A DNA stretch of 64,000 nt from Halostagnicola sp. A-GB9-2 (GTDB taxonomy: Archaea > Halobacteriota > Halobacteria > Halobacteriales > Natrialbaceae). The notes beneath the pieces are model-generated. The model searched no databases and was not told the origin of the DNA. It was given only the letters and a program-made list of their open reading frames with translations. Every line of letters begins with the position of its first letter. The first letter of the stretch is position 1. Location: NCBI RefSeq assembly GCF_030068615.1, contig NZ_JASJOC010000002.1, positions 1 through 64,000 on the forward strand. The letters are read 5' to 3'. The position numbers and the translations under genes are program-made. Shown here in pieces: positions 27,458 to 37,556 of this stretch.

Positions 27458-27659
27458 GCCGGAGAATTGAAATCGAGCCGTGTGGCTCTATCGATTGGCG
27501 ATGGCGCGTGTCGACCCAAAATTCGGAAATCGTCCGATTTTAGCCTTTTCGGTACGTGCAGGTGACACGCATATCGTACAGTTCGTTGAAGACTCAGCTT
27601 TCATCAAAAACGGCAGATGATTCATCAAAATTATTTTTCACGAGTAACAATACGTCGAC

Positions 27660-28187
27660 ATGCTCGATTTTCTCTGGAGTATCCTCGGGTTCGTGGTGGT
27701 TGTGCTCGGTACTATTTTCATCCATGAACTAGGACATTATATGACTGGACGGTGGGTGGTTGGCATTCCCTCAGCGGATATCAAACTCGTCATGACGGAG
27801 TTTCCTCAGCACGTCGCATTGTGTGACGATGACGAGTGGGTTGGGCCGGACGAATTCGAACGGTACAGCGAACTGTACGAGGGACACGACCCTGAATATG
27901 AACATCTCGAAGTCTACATCGGTGCCGGAGAACTTGTCCAGACCCTTGGTGTCGTCGCGATCGCAGCCGTTCTCGTTAGTCTTGGATTGCACAGCGCGGC
28001 TGCATCTATCGTCCTCATTTCGCTTCTCATGACCGGGGTGTATCTCGCTTGGGATGTTTCTTTGGCAGTATATAGCGGACAGCCAGTAGGGGATTACTCG
28101 GCACTCTGGCTAGCAACACCGCTCGCTGCTGTTGCGGTATTGGTAGGATTTCTCATTCCGCATGTGGTGATGTATCTGTGGATATAG
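27660..28187 (+). CDS. Small membrane protein with HELGH zinc motif
   Basis: A 175-residue membrane protein. The first helix (residues 3-25) runs straight into FIHELGHYMTGR, an HExxH metalloprotease motif placed inside or at the edge of the membrane, as in site-2 proteases (family M50). Residues 30-80 are soluble and acidic, and three further helices follow (about 92-112, 112-132, 150-172). I see no clear second M50 motif with a distal Asp, so protease activity is an inference. Codon use is less GC-rich than the neighbours and a TATA-like AATTATTTTT lies about 28 bases upstream. Confidence 0.65.
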   Translation: MLDFLWSILGFVVVVLGTIFIHELGHYMTGRWVVGIPSADIKLVMTEFPQHVALCDDDEWVGPDEFERYSELYEGHDPEYEHLEVYIGAGELVQTLGVVAIAAVLVSLGLHSAAASIVLISLLMTGVYLAWDVSLAVYSGQPVGDYSALWLATPLAAVAVLVGFLIPHVVMYLWI

Positions 28188-28344
28188 TTATTTAGGATCG
28201 ATGTTCGCACCTGTAGTAAACGGCTGATACGTTCGACGTGGCATCCGCTCAGTCTGAAGGTCGGGGCATCTCCTTGCCCTCCGTAACCGAAACAATGGTT
28301 GTCGGTTCGAACGGTGATTTGGAAAAACGAACTGTCGTTGCCGT

Positions 28345-28728
28345 TCAGGCAATCTGGTCTTCGTACTCCTCGTCCGTCAGCAACGCCTCGAGTTCGTCCT
28401 CCTCCGCAGGCTCGATCTCGAGCATCCATCCGTCGCCGAACGGATCGTCGTTGACGAGTTCTGGCGTGTCGAAGAGGTCCTCGTTGACCGCGACTACCTC
28501 GCCGCTGACGGGCGCGTAGAGGTCCGAGACGGCTTTGATCGACTCGATGACGCCGAACTCCTCGTCTCGAACGACGTCGTCTCCTTCGTCGGGGAGTTCG
28601 ACGAAGACAACGTCGCCCAGTTCGTCCTGTGCGAAGTCCGTGATGCCGACGCGGACGACGCCGTCTGTCTCGAGTGTCCATTCGTGCGATTCTTGATACC
28701 GTCTGTCTGCTGGGATGTCGAAGCTCAT
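28345..28728 (-). CDS. gcvH: Glycine cleavage system H protein
   Basis: A 127-residue lipoyl carrier that shuttles the aminomethyl group between P-, T- and L-proteins. The lipoylated residue is Lys65 in [14 protein letters not shown], with the usual surrounding GVIES and PVSGE blocks. The ATG shares one base with the gcvT stop (TAATG), so the two are translated together. Confidence 0.95.
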   Translation of the reverse strand: MSFDIPADRRYQESHEWTLETDGVVRVGITDFAQDELGDVVFVELPDEGDDVVRDEEFGVIESIKAVSDLYAPVSGEVVAVNEDLFDTPELVNDDPFGDGWMLEIEPAEEDELEALLTDEEYEDQIA

Positions 28729-29825
28729 TATACTGTGTCGATAAACGGAATCGTTTCGACTCTTGCTTTCTTGGACTGTCCGCGGACAACGACTCTGAGC
28801 GTCGTGCCCGGATCCGCGTACTCGACCGGAACGTAGCCGAGCCCGATCGGCGACTCGAGGGTTGGACTCATGGTCCCGCTCGTCACCGTCCCGATAACGC
28901 GGCTGTCTGTGTTGGTGATGTCGTAGCCGTGTCTCGGGACGCCGCGGTCGATCAGCTTGATGCCGACGAGTTTCTCCTCGACGCCTTCTTCGTGGACTCG
29001 CTCGAGTGCGTCCCGACCGACGAAGTCGGTCTCGAGCTTAACCGCAAACCCGATGCGAGCTTCGTAGGGGTTTCGAGGATTGGACTCGCGGTCAAAATCC
29101 TGCCCGGCGAGGAGGAAGCCGGCTTCGATCCGGAGTGTATCGCGAGCGCCGAGTCCGCACGGTTTACAGTCGAACGCCGACCAGACCGTTTCCGCGTCGT
29201 TCCACGGGACGACGAATTCGAATCCGTCCTCCCCCGTGTACCCGGTTCGGGCGGTCCAACACTCGACGCCGGCGATCGTCGCGTACCGCGCTTCGAACCG
29301 AGAGAGATCCGCGATCGATTCCTCGACGACGTCGCCGAGGAGACTGGCCGCGTTCGGCCCTTGAACGGCGAACATCGCGTACTCGTCGGTCATGTTGTCG
29401 ACCGTCGCCTCGAGATCCCACTCGTTTCGGTGGGTGATCCAGCGCTCGTGCATCGCCTCGTCGGTACCGGCGTTCGGAACGAACAGGTACGTCGCCGTCC
29501 CGTCCTCGTCGGGGAGCCGATAAATCACCGTGTCGTCGATGATCGTGCCGTCCTCGTCGGTGATCGCCGCGTACTGGGAGTCGCCGACCTCGAGTGCCGC
29601 CACGTCGTTCGAGGTGAGTCGCTGCATGAGCCGGGTCGAATCCGGGCCGGTAACGTGAATCTCGCCCATGTGCGAGACGTCGAACTTTCCGGCGTCCTCT
29701 CGGACCGCGACGTGTTCGTCGCGGATCGACTCGAACTCGACGGGCATATCCCAGCCGCCGAACTCGGTAAACTTCGCTCCGTAGTCGTCGTGGACCCCAC
29801 GTAACGGCGGCGTCTGAAGCGGCAT
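28728..29825 (-). CDS. gcvT: Aminomethyltransferase (glycine cleavage T protein)
   Basis: A 365-residue enzyme that transfers the methylene group from the H protein to tetrahydrofolate, releasing ammonia. It starts [20 protein letters not shown]. Conserved folate-site blocks include [26 protein letters not shown] and the acidic region [14 protein letters not shown] 29825 is the family start; the frame is open for another 85 codons upstream but that sequence is not conserved-looking. It is the first gene of gcvT-gcvH, separate from gcvPA-gcvPB at 5.5-8.3 kb. Confidence 0.95.
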   Translation of the reverse strand: MPLQTPPLRGVHDDYGAKFTEFGGWDMPVEFESIRDEHVAVREDAGKFDVSHMGEIHVTGPDSTRLMQRLTSNDVAALEVGDSQYAAITDEDGTIIDDTVIYRLPDEDGTATYLFVPNAGTDEAMHERWITHRNEWDLEATVDNMTDEYAMFAVQGPNAASLLGDVVEESIADLSRFEARYATIAGVECWTARTGYTGEDGFEFVVPWNDAETVWSAFDCKPCGLGARDTLRIEAGFLLAGQDFDRESNPRNPYEARIGFAVKLETDFVGRDALERVHEEGVEEKLVGIKLIDRGVPRHGYDITNTDSRVIGTVTSGTMSPTLESPIGLGYVPVEYADPGTTLRVVVRGQSKKARVETIPFIDTV

Positions 29826-30072
29826 AATCGACTGGACACCCCCGGGATAGTAATGTCTTTTCGTCGCTGTGGGCGAAGCAGCTCGATTCCGGTTGGCGAT
29901 CGCCGATCGATTCGACGGTAGTCCGTCGAACTGCACTGTCGATCGACTGCCGAACCACACGATAAGCCGTCTGCCGAACCGCACCGCACGGTCCGGGTTC
30001 GGCTCCCTATCCGGAACCGGAGAGGGGATTCTCGAGGAGTACGGCTTTAGGGATGGACGAAGCACTTCTCGT

Positions 30073-30963
30073 ATGGACATTCGAGATCAGTTGCGGGGCA
30101 TCACCTGTCCGATGATCACCCCCTTCGCCGACGGGACCGTCGATACCGGTGCAGTAACCGATCTGATCGACCACCTCGAGGCGGGATCGATTGACGCGCT
30201 ATTTCCGGCCGGGACGACGGGCGAGTTCGCGAGCTTGTCGCCCGACGAACGGCGACTGCTCGTCGAACATACCGTCGAACGGGCCTCGGTTCCCGTCGTC
30301 GCGGGCGCGTCAGCGACGGATGTCGAATCCGCGGTCGAAGCGATCGACGTCGCTTCCGCCGCTGGAGCCGACGCAGCAGTGCTCACGCCGCCGTACTTTC
30401 ATACGGCGAACGCACCGCAGGGAAACCAGCGATTCTTCGAGACCGTCGCCGATCGGTCGTCGCTTCCACTGCTTCTGTACAACATTCCCGCCTGTACCGG
30501 CCGGGAGATTGCCCCGGAAACCGTCGTTTCCCTGGCTGACCACGACCGAATACTCGGGCTCAAAGACTCGAGTGGCGATCTCGAGTACTTTCTTACGGTG
30601 CTTGACCGAACTCCGGAGGAGTTCCTCATGCTTCAGGGGTACGACTCGCTTCTCGTCCCGGCGATGCGGATGGGCGCAGACGGCGGTGTCAACGCGCTCT
30701 CGAACGTGCTCCCGAACGTCTACGATAGCGCATTAACACGCAAACACGACGAGCGCGGCCGAGCGCTTCAGAAGAACGCAATTAGCCCGCTGTTCGAATC
30801 GTGCAAGGAGTTCGGATTCGCGCCGGCGACGAAAACCGCACTCTCCTATCGGGGAGTTATTCAATCAGATCGGGTCCGACCACCGCTGGTGGCCGTCGAA
30901 GACGATGGCACGAGACGGATCGTTACCTCCGTCGATCAGGCACTCGAGGAATTTTCGGACTGA
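30073..30963 (+). CDS. DapA-family aldolase/synthase
   Basis: A 296-residue TIM-barrel enzyme of the dihydrodipicolinate synthase/N-acetylneuraminate lyase family. The Schiff-base lysine is Lys164 in ILGLKDSSGD, the catalytic tyrosine is Tyr136 in LLLYNIP, and the carboxylate loop is AGTTGEF (46-52). The family contains lysine-pathway DapA and sugar-acid aldolases such as KDG aldolase. No other lysine gene is adjacent, so a sugar-acid role is as likely as DapA. CTTTAG, about 28 bases before ATG 30073, gives a leaderless start. Confidence 0.85.
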   Translation: MDIRDQLRGITCPMITPFADGTVDTGAVTDLIDHLEAGSIDALFPAGTTGEFASLSPDERRLLVEHTVERASVPVVAGASATDVESAVEAIDVASAAGADAAVLTPPYFHTANAPQGNQRFFETVADRSSLPLLLYNIPACTGREIAPETVVSLADHDRILGLKDSSGDLEYFLTVLDRTPEEFLMLQGYDSLLVPAMRMGADGGVNALSNVLPNVYDSALTRKHDERGRALQKNAISPLFESCKEFGFAPATKTALSYRGVIQSDRVRPPLVAVEDDGTRRIVTSVDQALEEFSD

Positions 30964-31118
30964 TAGGATCGGTGATCGGGAACCGATCACGAACCGGTAT
31001 TGCCGAAAAATGCTCTCACCGTTACATCCGGTTGACCCCGAAACTCACTGGTTCCAGCGTTAACACCTTCAAAATAGAAAGATTCTTTCATAGTATCTCT
31101 CCTCTTGTACTGTATCAA

Positions 31119-31331
31119 ATGTCCCGAAGAGAAGACATTGAGAGAGTGTTAGCTTCCTGCGAGAACTGCGACTCAGTGTATGCGGCACGACAGTGGCCGG
31201 ATGGAGACATCCAGATCATCGGTCAGGACGGCTGTAGTTGCGGAACCAGTACGTTCGAAGTCGTCGAGCAGACCGATGTGCTCGACGATCCCGACGAGTT
31301 CGATACGGCTGCCGGAACGGGTGCCGAATAA
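31119..31331 (+). CDS. Small zinc-ribbon-like protein
   Basis: A 70-residue acidic protein. CENC near residue 14 and CSC near residue 43 give four cysteines and may bind one zinc ion. The rest (EVVEQTDVLDDPDEFDTAAG) is acidic. Start ATG 31119 is the first Met that precedes the conserved-looking region; the upstream open frame is low quality. Zinc micro-proteins of this kind are abundant in haloarchaea, most without known function. Confidence 0.6.
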   Translation: MSRREDIERVLASCENCDSVYAARQWPDGDIQIIGQDGCSCGTSTFEVVEQTDVLDDPDEFDTAAGTGAE

Positions 31332-31645
31332 GGGTTCATATCGGTACAGGACGAGTTTGTATCCTGGCTTAGTTTCGCGATCGCGAACCGGTTGATTCTG
31401 GGGGTGACCAGTGAATTCGGTAACCGTTCGTTCTCGAGAACCGTACGAATTGCCGATCGCATGCCTCGACAATCGTGCCTATGGGCAATCGCCTCTATCA
31501 GCGACTACGGCTACGGACAATCGCCCTCAGCTGTAACTTCCCATTGACTGTCACGAGGAACCACCACCGCCGGGCATCGAAACGGCCGTCGGTCCCGATC
31601 CTTTCGTCACACCTATTTCGCGACCCCCGCTACGGAGTAGTATCG
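31332..31645. other. Intergenic region with no supported gene
   Basis: These 314 bases between the zinc protein and the NYN gene contain only short overlapping frames without acidic haloarchaeal composition. I see no tRNA, strong hairpin or repeat. A promoter for the NYN gene may lie near its 3' end, but no convincing TATA box was found. Confidence 0.5.
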
Positions 31646-32122
31646 ATGTCCATCTTCGACCGCGTTCGCTCTCGTCTCGAGTCTTCGTCCGATCCCCCTT
31701 CTGACTCGCCGCCCAGCGTCGGACTCTTCGTCGACGGACCGAACGTGCTTCGCGACGAATTTGATGTCGATCTAGACGACGTCCGGGACGAGGCACTCGA
31801 GTACGGACGCGTCGGGATCACCAGGCTCTATCTCGACGAACATGCGACACCGGGATTGATTCAGGCCGCGGAGGCCCGCGGCTACGAGGTCATTATCACG
31901 AGCGGCGATGTGGACGTCAAACTCGCCGTCGATGCGACCGCTTTTAGCGCCGACGAAACCATCGACACCCTCGTCATCGCCTCGCGGGACACGGATTTCA
32001 AGCCGGTACTCGAGTACGCGGGCACGGCCGGCATCCACACCGTCGCAATTGCGCCGGGGAGTCACGGTCGCTCCGACGCCCTTCGGAACGCGGCCGACGA
32101 GGGGGTTACGCTGGCGGAGTAA
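31646..32122 (+). CDS. NYN-domain protein (PIN-like fold)
   Basis: A 158-residue protein of the NYN family (TIGR00288 type). The metal-binding acidic residues are seen in VGLFVDGPNVLRDEF (Asp near 30), SGDVDVKLAVDATAF and VIASRDTDFKPVLEYA, arranged as in PIN-like nucleases. A role in RNA processing or decay is likely by family; the target is not known. ATG 31646 is the family-like start, after which an unstructured serine-rich N-terminus precedes the domain. Confidence 0.8.
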   Translation: MSIFDRVRSRLESSSDPPSDSPPSVGLFVDGPNVLRDEFDVDLDDVRDEALEYGRVGITRLYLDEHATPGLIQAAEARGYEVIITSGDVDVKLAVDATAFSADETIDTLVIASRDTDFKPVLEYAGTAGIHTVAIAPGSHGRSDALRNAADEGVTLAE

Positions 32123-32203
32123 CGACGAAGGGTGTCAGCGAACGGAAAAACAGATCTGGGAGAAAAACGATCGAGCGTGTTTCTTGCCTTGCGGAGGGAC
32201 AGA

Positions 32204-33061
32204 CTACCCGAACTTGCCCGTGATGTAGTCCTCGACGCGCTGGCTCTCCGGGTTGTTAAAGATCTTGTTCGTCTCGTCGAACTCCACGAGTCGACCGCCG
32301 GTCAGGAACACGGCCGTCTTGTCCGAAATCCGGGCGGCCTGTTGCATGTTGTGGGTGACGATAACGACGGTGTACTCCTGAGAGAGTTCCTCGACGAGAT
32401 CCTCGATCTTCGAGGTCGCGACGGGGTCGAGTGCGCTCGCCGGCTCGTCCATCAGGATGACTTCGGGGTCGGGCGCGATCGCGCGGGCGATACAGAGTCG
32501 CTGTTGTTGGCCGCCCGAGAGATCGAGCCCCGAGGAATCAAGCTGATCCTTTACCTCGTCCCAGAGTGCGGCTCGCTCGAGAGCCTGCTGGACCTGTTCG
32601 TCGACGTTGTCCTCCTGATCCTGGACGCGAAGGCCGTAGGCGACGTTGTCGAAGATACTTTTCGGGAACGGGTTCGGCTTCTGGAAGACCATTCCGATCT
32701 TTCGACGGAGTGCAACGGGATCGACGTCGTCGTCGTAGACGTTCTTCCCGTGGAAGTAGAGATCGCCCTCGACGCGAGCGACGTCGATCAGATCGTTCAT
32801 CCGGTTGATCGATCGCAGGAACGTCGACTTTCCACAGCCCGAGGGCCCAATGAGCGCCGTTACCTGCCGTTCGGGAATATCCATGTCGATCTCGTCGAGG
32901 GCCTGTTCGTCGCCGTAAAAGACCTCGAGGTCCCGAGACTGGATTACGGCCTCGTCGCCCCACGCGTCCTCGAGCGTCTCGCTCGTGGTCGTTTCTGCCG
33001 GGGGAGAATCGTCGATTTGGTGCTTCGAGACCGTCTCAGGTCCGCCGCTGTTTGCCGTCAT
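32204..33061 (-). CDS. pstB: Phosphate ABC transporter ATP-binding protein
   Basis: A 285-residue ATPase that powers high-affinity phosphate uptake. Walker A is GPSGCGKST, the Q-loop is in [13 protein letters not shown], the signature is LSGGQQQR, and Walker B is [13 protein letters not shown]. The sequence after residue 40 is a near-standard PstB; the first 40 residues are an acidic extension. It follows pstA by 226 bases, more than elsewhere in the operon, and the spacer holds degenerate repeats. Confidence 0.96.
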   Translation of the reverse strand: MTANSGGPETVSKHQIDDSPPAETTTSETLEDAWGDEAVIQSRDLEVFYGDEQALDEIDMDIPERQVTALIGPSGCGKSTFLRSINRMNDLIDVARVEGDLYFHGKNVYDDDVDPVALRRKIGMVFQKPNPFPKSIFDNVAYGLRVQDQEDNVDEQVQQALERAALWDEVKDQLDSSGLDLSGGQQQRLCIARAIAPDPEVILMDEPASALDPVATSKIEDLVEELSQEYTVVIVTHNMQQAARISDKTAVFLTGGRLVEFDETNKIFNNPESQRVEDYITGKFG

Positions 33062-33287
33062 ACGGGTTACTTGATTGTCGGCCCTCAGGCAGTTACCTGT
33101 TCCGGAATCGAACGCCGAGTGGGTCCCGCTCGAGGCCTCCCGCGGCCGTTCGATAGGCGGCGCTACTGATTCGACATCCCTGGTTCAGCTCGAACTTGGT
33201 ACAGTTCAAATCCGGTTCAGCTTGGATCCGGACCAGCTCGAATCCGGACAAGAAACACATTCGCAAGCCGTAACTGCGTGACGTCCG
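33062..33287 (-). repeat. pstA-pstB spacer with degenerate short repeats
   Basis: The stretch 33181-33250 is built of four similar units of about 16-19 bases. The clearest pair is CAGCTTGGATCCGGAC and CAGCTCGAATCCGGAC, two mismatches apart. GTTCAAATCC at 33204-33213 happens to equal the tRNA-Gly T-arm core. No ORF is supported here. It could be a regulatory or mRNA-processing region between pstA and pstB. Confidence 0.45.
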
Positions 33288-34223
33288 CTATCCTCGTCGA
33301 TCGTACCTGTTCCTGATAAAAATCGCGACTGCGTTCATCAGCAACAAGATCGCGAGCAAGACGACGATCCCGGCGGCAGCGACATGTTGGAAATCGCCTT
33401 CGGGTAAACTCGCCCACTCGAAGATTTGCATCGGCATCGCGGCGAATGGGCCCGTGGGATCAGTTACTTCCGGCGGGGCGAACATCGACGTGGCTGCACC
33501 GACCATTAGAATCGGTGCTGTTTCGCCGATCGCCCGCGAGAGCGAGAGAATTATTCCGGTCATGATCCCCGGGACTGCCTCGGGAAGTACGACGTTTCGG
33601 ACGGTTTGCCACTTCGTCGCGCCCGATCCGTAGGATGCACGACGCATCGAGTCCGGGACGGCCCGGAGCGCCTCCTGTGAGGAGACGATGACGATCGGGA
33701 GGATGAGCAGCGTCAGTGTCAGCGCGCCCGCGATAAGACTCGCGCCGGTGTGGAGCGCCCGAACAAACATCGCCAGTCCGAGGAGACCGTAGACGATCGA
33801 CGGAACACCGGCGAGATTGGAGATGTTCGCCTCGATGAACTGCGTGAGTCGGGTATCCGGCGCGTACTCTTCGAGATAGATCGCCGCACCGACACCGAGG
33901 ACGAGCGTAAAGATTGCGGTCAGGCTAATCAGATAGATCGATCCCACCAGCGCAGGGTAGATCCCGCCGGGTCCTGTTGGAAGATCGCCGTAGTTTGCGG
34001 GGTTGTAGTTCTCGACCAACTGCGACGGAGGATAGGTCAAGAATTCCCAGGTAAGCCATCCCCACGCCTCGACGAGCACGTCGAGTAACAGGGCGACCAG
34101 TGCAACGATGCCGACCATCGTCGCGCCGACGCAGAGGCCGAGGAACACTCGGCCGATCTGGCGTTTGCGTTTGATCGAAGTGCCGTCAAACTCGAACTCT
34201 TCGGATTCAGTTGGAGCGCTCAT
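33288..34223 (-). CDS. pstA: Phosphate ABC transporter permease PstA
   Basis: A 311-residue permease with six membrane helices. The ABC permease loop contacting PstB is in [21 protein letters not shown], followed by [20 protein letters not shown]. The [16 protein letters not shown] block is typical of PstA/PstC. It overlaps pstC by ATGA. Confidence 0.95.
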   Translation of the reverse strand: MSAPTESEEFEFDGTSIKRKRQIGRVFLGLCVGATMVGIVALVALLLDVLVEAWGWLTWEFLTYPPSQLVENYNPANYGDLPTGPGGIYPALVGSIYLISLTAIFTLVLGVGAAIYLEEYAPDTRLTQFIEANISNLAGVPSIVYGLLGLAMFVRALHTGASLIAGALTLTLLILPIVIVSSQEALRAVPDSMRRASYGSGATKWQTVRNVVLPEAVPGIMTGIILSLSRAIGETAPILMVGAATSMFAPPEVTDPTGPFAAMPMQIFEWASLPEGDFQHVAAAGIVVLLAILLLMNAVAIFIRNRYDRRG

Positions 34224-35143
34224 TCATACTCCTCCCGGTACCGTGACCGGATCCACATACTGCCGATGTTCATCGTGAATGTCATGATGAATAGCGTCAA
34301 GCCGATCGCGAACAGGCTCTGGTAGCCAATCGAGCCGACAGAGGCGTCACCAGTCCCGATTTCGACCATAAATGCAGTCATCGTCTGGACCTCATCGAGC
34401 GGATTCGTCGTTATCTGAGAGAGCGCACCTGCGGCGAGCGCCACCGCCATCGTCTCCCCGATTGCCCGCGAGATTGCCAGAATATACGCAGCCAGGATTC
34501 CCGACAGCGATGCAGGGACGACGACCTGTGTCGACACCTCGAACTTCGTCGCACCGAGGCCGTAGGCCGCATTTCGAAGCGAGTCCGGAACCGAACTCAT
34601 CGCGTCTTCCGAAAGCGACGACACCATCGGAATAATCATTACACCGACGACGATCGCACCCGACGCCGCGTTGAACGTTCCCGTTTCCGGGAAGAAAAAC
34701 TGAATTACCGGTGTAATGAACGACAGGGCAAAAAAGCCATAGACGATCGTCGGGATACCTGCGAGAACCTCGAGTGTCGGTTTGACCGTTTTTCGCACGC
34801 GCTGGTCGGCGTATTCGGAGAGGTAAATCGCGGTAAGCGTTCCGACCGGAATCGCAACCAGTGCCGAGCCGACGGTGATCATAAGCGTTCCCCAGACCAG
34901 CGGTAACACACCAAACCCGGGATCGTCCGTTGCCCGCGGGGACCAGTTGGTGCTAGTCAAGTACTCGAGGAGAGACACCTCCGAGAAGAAATCGAGCGCG
35001 CCGTTTACCAGAACAGCGATAATCGCGACCGTCGTTGCGACGGTTACCAGCGCACAGCCGAAGAATACGTAATGTGCGAACCGGTCACCGAGCCCGCCGA
35101 CATCGTTCGTGCTTCTGGAGAGGTCGATCGAATCAGAACTCAT
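34220..35143 (-). CDS. pstC: Phosphate ABC transporter permease PstC
   Basis: A 307-residue permease. Features are [20 protein letters not shown], the loop [20 protein letters not shown], and [19 protein letters not shown]. It forms the membrane channel with PstA and overlaps both pstS and pstA by 4 bases. Confidence 0.95.
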   Translation of the reverse strand: MSSDSIDLSRSTNDVGGLGDRFAHYVFFGCALVTVATTVAIIAVLVNGALDFFSEVSLLEYLTSTNWSPRATDDPGFGVLPLVWGTLMITVGSALVAIPVGTLTAIYLSEYADQRVRKTVKPTLEVLAGIPTIVYGFFALSFITPVIQFFFPETGTFNAASGAIVVGVMIIPMVSSLSEDAMSSVPDSLRNAAYGLGATKFEVSTQVVVPASLSGILAAYILAISRAIGETMAVALAAGALSQITTNPLDEVQTMTAFMVEIGTGDASVGSIGYQSLFAIGLTLFIMTFTMNIGSMWIRSRYREEYE

Positions 35144-36138
35144 GTGTGCTCCTCGATTGCATTTTCGAGTTTCTCGCGTTGGTTAGAAACTGTCTCCTCG
35201 GGAACTGCGTAGAACCCGACCTCACGTGCTGTCTCTCGAGTGTTTTCGAGGTAATACCGTAAGAACTCACGGTAGACCTCTCGACTCAGTTCCTCTGTTC
35301 GGACGTACAGATACATCGGTCGAGCAAGCGGTGTGTACCGATCTTCTTCGTCTTCGGCTTCGATCGTTTCCGAGGTCGGGCGTGTACACCCGTTTCCATC
35401 GTCGATACCAATCAGTTCGAGATCGTCTTCGTTCTCGTAGTAGTAGCCAGCACCGCCGAACCCGATCGCGTCCTCGTTTCCTCGAACACCTCTGACGATG
35501 ACGTTGGTATCAGGGGAACCGCTGTAATCGTCACGAATGTTTGCGACGCCGCCCGTCGCTTCCTCGGTAAAGTAGTCGAACGTCCCGGATGCCGCGTCGC
35601 GTCCGTAAAACGAAATCTCTTCGTCGGGCCAATCGTCATCGATATCCGCCCAGGTTTGGATCGGCGAGTCGTTTCGCCAGAGTTCTTCGAGCTGGTCGCT
35701 CGTGAGACAATCACACCAGTCGTTATCTGGGTGTTTCATAACCGCGATTCCGTCCATCACGACCTCAAGCTCAAGGATGTCCTCGTCCGGATCGATGCCG
35801 TTATCACGGCAAAGTTCCCGTTCGTCGTCACTGATCTCGCGGCTCGCGTTCTGGAGGTCTGTCTCACCCAAACAGAACTGTTGGAATCCGGCACCGGTGC
35901 CGGACCCGCTGACGGGGATTTGCACTTGATTGTTTTGCCAGAGGAATTGCTCTGCAACTAGCGCACTGTTTGGCAACAACGTGTTCGAACCGTCGATGAC
36001 GATACGCCCCTCGAGTCCACTGTCTTCACCGCGGGTGAGACACCCGGCCAGCCCGGTCAGGGCCGTTCCCGCGGTGCCGAGTAGAACGCGACGGCGAGAA
36101 ACGCCCCCGCCGCGTCCCGATATCGGCTCAGTTTCCAT
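35140..36138 (-). CDS. pstS: Phosphate-binding lipoprotein PstS
   Basis: A 332-residue extracellular binding protein. The N-terminus has a Tat signal (SRRRVLLG) followed by a lipobox (LAGC near residue 33), usual for haloarchaeal lipoproteins. Phosphate-site blocks are IDGSNTLLPNSALVAEQF and SGSGTGAGFQQFCLGETDL, with YGRDAASGTFDYFTE later. I favour ATG 36138 because a TATA box lies 27 bases upstream; GTG 36141 is in frame. The whole pst operon is likely induced by low phosphate. Confidence 0.93.
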   Translation of the reverse strand: METEPISGRGGGVSRRRVLLGTAGTALTGLAGCLTRGEDSGLEGRIVIDGSNTLLPNSALVAEQFLWQNNQVQIPVSGSGTGAGFQQFCLGETDLQNASREISDDERELCRDNGIDPDEDILELEVVMDGIAVMKHPDNDWCDCLTSDQLEELWRNDSPIQTWADIDDDWPDEEISFYGRDAASGTFDYFTEEATGGVANIRDDYSGSPDTNVIVRGVRGNEDAIGFGGAGYYYENEDDLELIGIDDGNGCTRPTSETIEAEDEEDRYTPLARPMYLYVRTEELSREVYREFLRYYLENTRETAREVGFYAVPEETVSNQREKLENAIEEHT

Positions 36139-36160
36139 CACGAAATCATTAGAAGATGGG

Positions 36161-36169
36161 ATCTAAATA
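36161..36169 (-). promoter_or_regulatory. TATA box of the pst operon
   Basis: TATTTAGAT on the minus strand is centred about 27 bases before ATG 36138, giving a leaderless prediction for pstS. Confidence 0.5.
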
Positions 36170-36186
36170 CCCTTCTATTATTTCTA

Positions 36187-36199
36187 TATAGTACTATGT
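36187..36199. promoter_or_regulatory. Candidate operator, pst side
   Basis: TATAGTACTATGT, containing the 10-bp palindrome ATAGTACTAT. It lies about 50 bases upstream of the pstS start. The same 13-mer with one change recurs at 36319-36331 on the phoU promoter. Confidence 0.4.
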
Positions 36200-36318
36200 A
36201 GGACAACCATTAACAGGCCCAATATATTGATGGATACTGATCATAATATGCGCGGTTTGCGGCCTTCGAACGCTTCTATAGTCGATTACAGGTGTGTCTC
36301 TATAGATTGGGGTAGATT

Positions 36319-36331
36319 TATAGTACCATGT
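36319..36331. promoter_or_regulatory. Candidate operator and TATA region, phoU side
   Basis: TATAGTACCATGT overlaps the TATA region (TTTATA at 36317-36322) of the phoU gene, whose ATG is at 36347. It matches the pst-side site at 12 of 13 positions in the same orientation. Confidence 0.4.
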
Positions 36332-36346
36332 CCAAAACCCCTGACT

Positions 36347-37342
36347 ATGGAGACGCGAAAAGTCCAGGTGACGGGCGGGTCGACGTACACGGTATCGCTT
36401 CCAAAATCCTGGGCAACGGAGAACGAGGTCAGCGCCGGGACGACCGTCGAGTTCTACCCCGAGGACGATTCGCTCCTGTTGACTCCACAGAGCGACGTCG
36501 ACAGACAGGAGGGGACGCTCGATGTCTCGAATCTCGAGGACGAGCGGTTGACCCGGGCCGTCATGACGATGTACGTCAGCGGGTTCGACCTCATCCGACT
36601 CGAGGCAAACCGGATCACGACCGACCAGCGCCGGGCGATCCGGAACGCAACCCAGAGCCTCGTCGGCGTTGAAGTGCTCGAAGAGACCACCGATAGCGTC
36701 GTTATCCAGGATCTACTCGACTCCTCGGAGCTTTCGATCGTCAACGCCGTCACCCGCATGCGGCTGATCTCTTCGTCGATGCTCGATGACGCCGTCACCG
36801 CCCTCGTCGAGAACGATGACGATATCGCGCGCGACGTGATCGAACGCGACGACGATGTCGACCGTCTCTGGCTGGTCGTCTCGCGGATTTTCCGTGCGAC
36901 GCTCCGTTCGCCGCGCGCCGCCGAAGAGCTGGGGGTTCCCCGGGAGGACTGTTTTGATTACCACTCGAGCGCCAGACAGCTCGAGCGCGTCGCCGACCAC
37001 GCGGTCAAGATCAGTCAGCTCGCGCTCAAACTCGAGGAGATTCCCGAGGGCGTTGCCAGTGCGCTCGTCTCGCTTCACGACGACGCTTTCGACGTGCTGG
37101 AGAAGTCCCTGGACGCGCTGTTCGCCGAAGACGGTGAGGAAGCGAACCGGCTTGGCCACGCCGCTCGAGAGCTAATTTTGGATATCGACGAGCACACCCG
37201 GACGATCGACGACATGCTTCGAGAACTCGACCCGATGCAGGCCCAATCGCTCGGCCTGATCATCGACTCGCTGTCTCGGAGCGCAGATTACGGGGGCAAC
37301 ATCGCGGAAACGGCGTTACAGAAGGCCGCGCCGAGCCCCTGA
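36347..37342 (+). CDS. phoU: AbrB-PhoU phosphate regulator
   Basis: A 331-residue protein divergent from pstSCAB. Residues 1-45 are a SpoVT/AbrB DNA-binding domain (METRKVQVTGGSTYTVSLPK), and two PhoU helical domains follow (about 110-200 and 215-325) with the metal-binding ExxxD patterns of PhoU (YHSSARQLERVADHAVKIS, then LSRSADYGGNIAETAL). This fusion could bind DNA and repress pst when phosphate is high. ATG 36347 lies about 27 bases from a TATA box. The nearby repeated 13-mer is a plausible binding site. Confidence 0.88.
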   Translation: METRKVQVTGGSTYTVSLPKSWATENEVSAGTTVEFYPEDDSLLLTPQSDVDRQEGTLDVSNLEDERLTRAVMTMYVSGFDLIRLEANRITTDQRRAIRNATQSLVGVEVLEETTDSVVIQDLLDSSELSIVNAVTRMRLISSSMLDDAVTALVENDDDIARDVIERDDDVDRLWLVVSRIFRATLRSPRAAEELGVPREDCFDYHSSARQLERVADHAVKISQLALKLEEIPEGVASALVSLHDDAFDVLEKSLDALFAEDGEEANRLGHAARELILDIDEHTRTIDDMLRELDPMQAQSLGLIIDSLSRSADYGGNIAETALQKAAPSP

Positions 37343-37556
37343 GTCGGATCGGCTCTATCGGTCGGCGGAGACCGGCCACTGATCCTCGAGCAATCGTCGG
37401 TGTGTGCCTCGAACAGTGGACGGATGCTGTAGAAATACCTGCTCGAGCACCGTTCTCTCTCCCTCGTGTCACGATCAGTTACCGAAATCACGCGACGAAC
37501 GAGAAAGAACTGCGGATACCGGCAGATTAATTCCCTCCCATTGAGATAGGAGGTGT

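Noticed and set aside
28238-28519. Serine-rich plus-strand ORF over gcvH
   Set aside because: Shadow of the acidic gcvH C-terminus.
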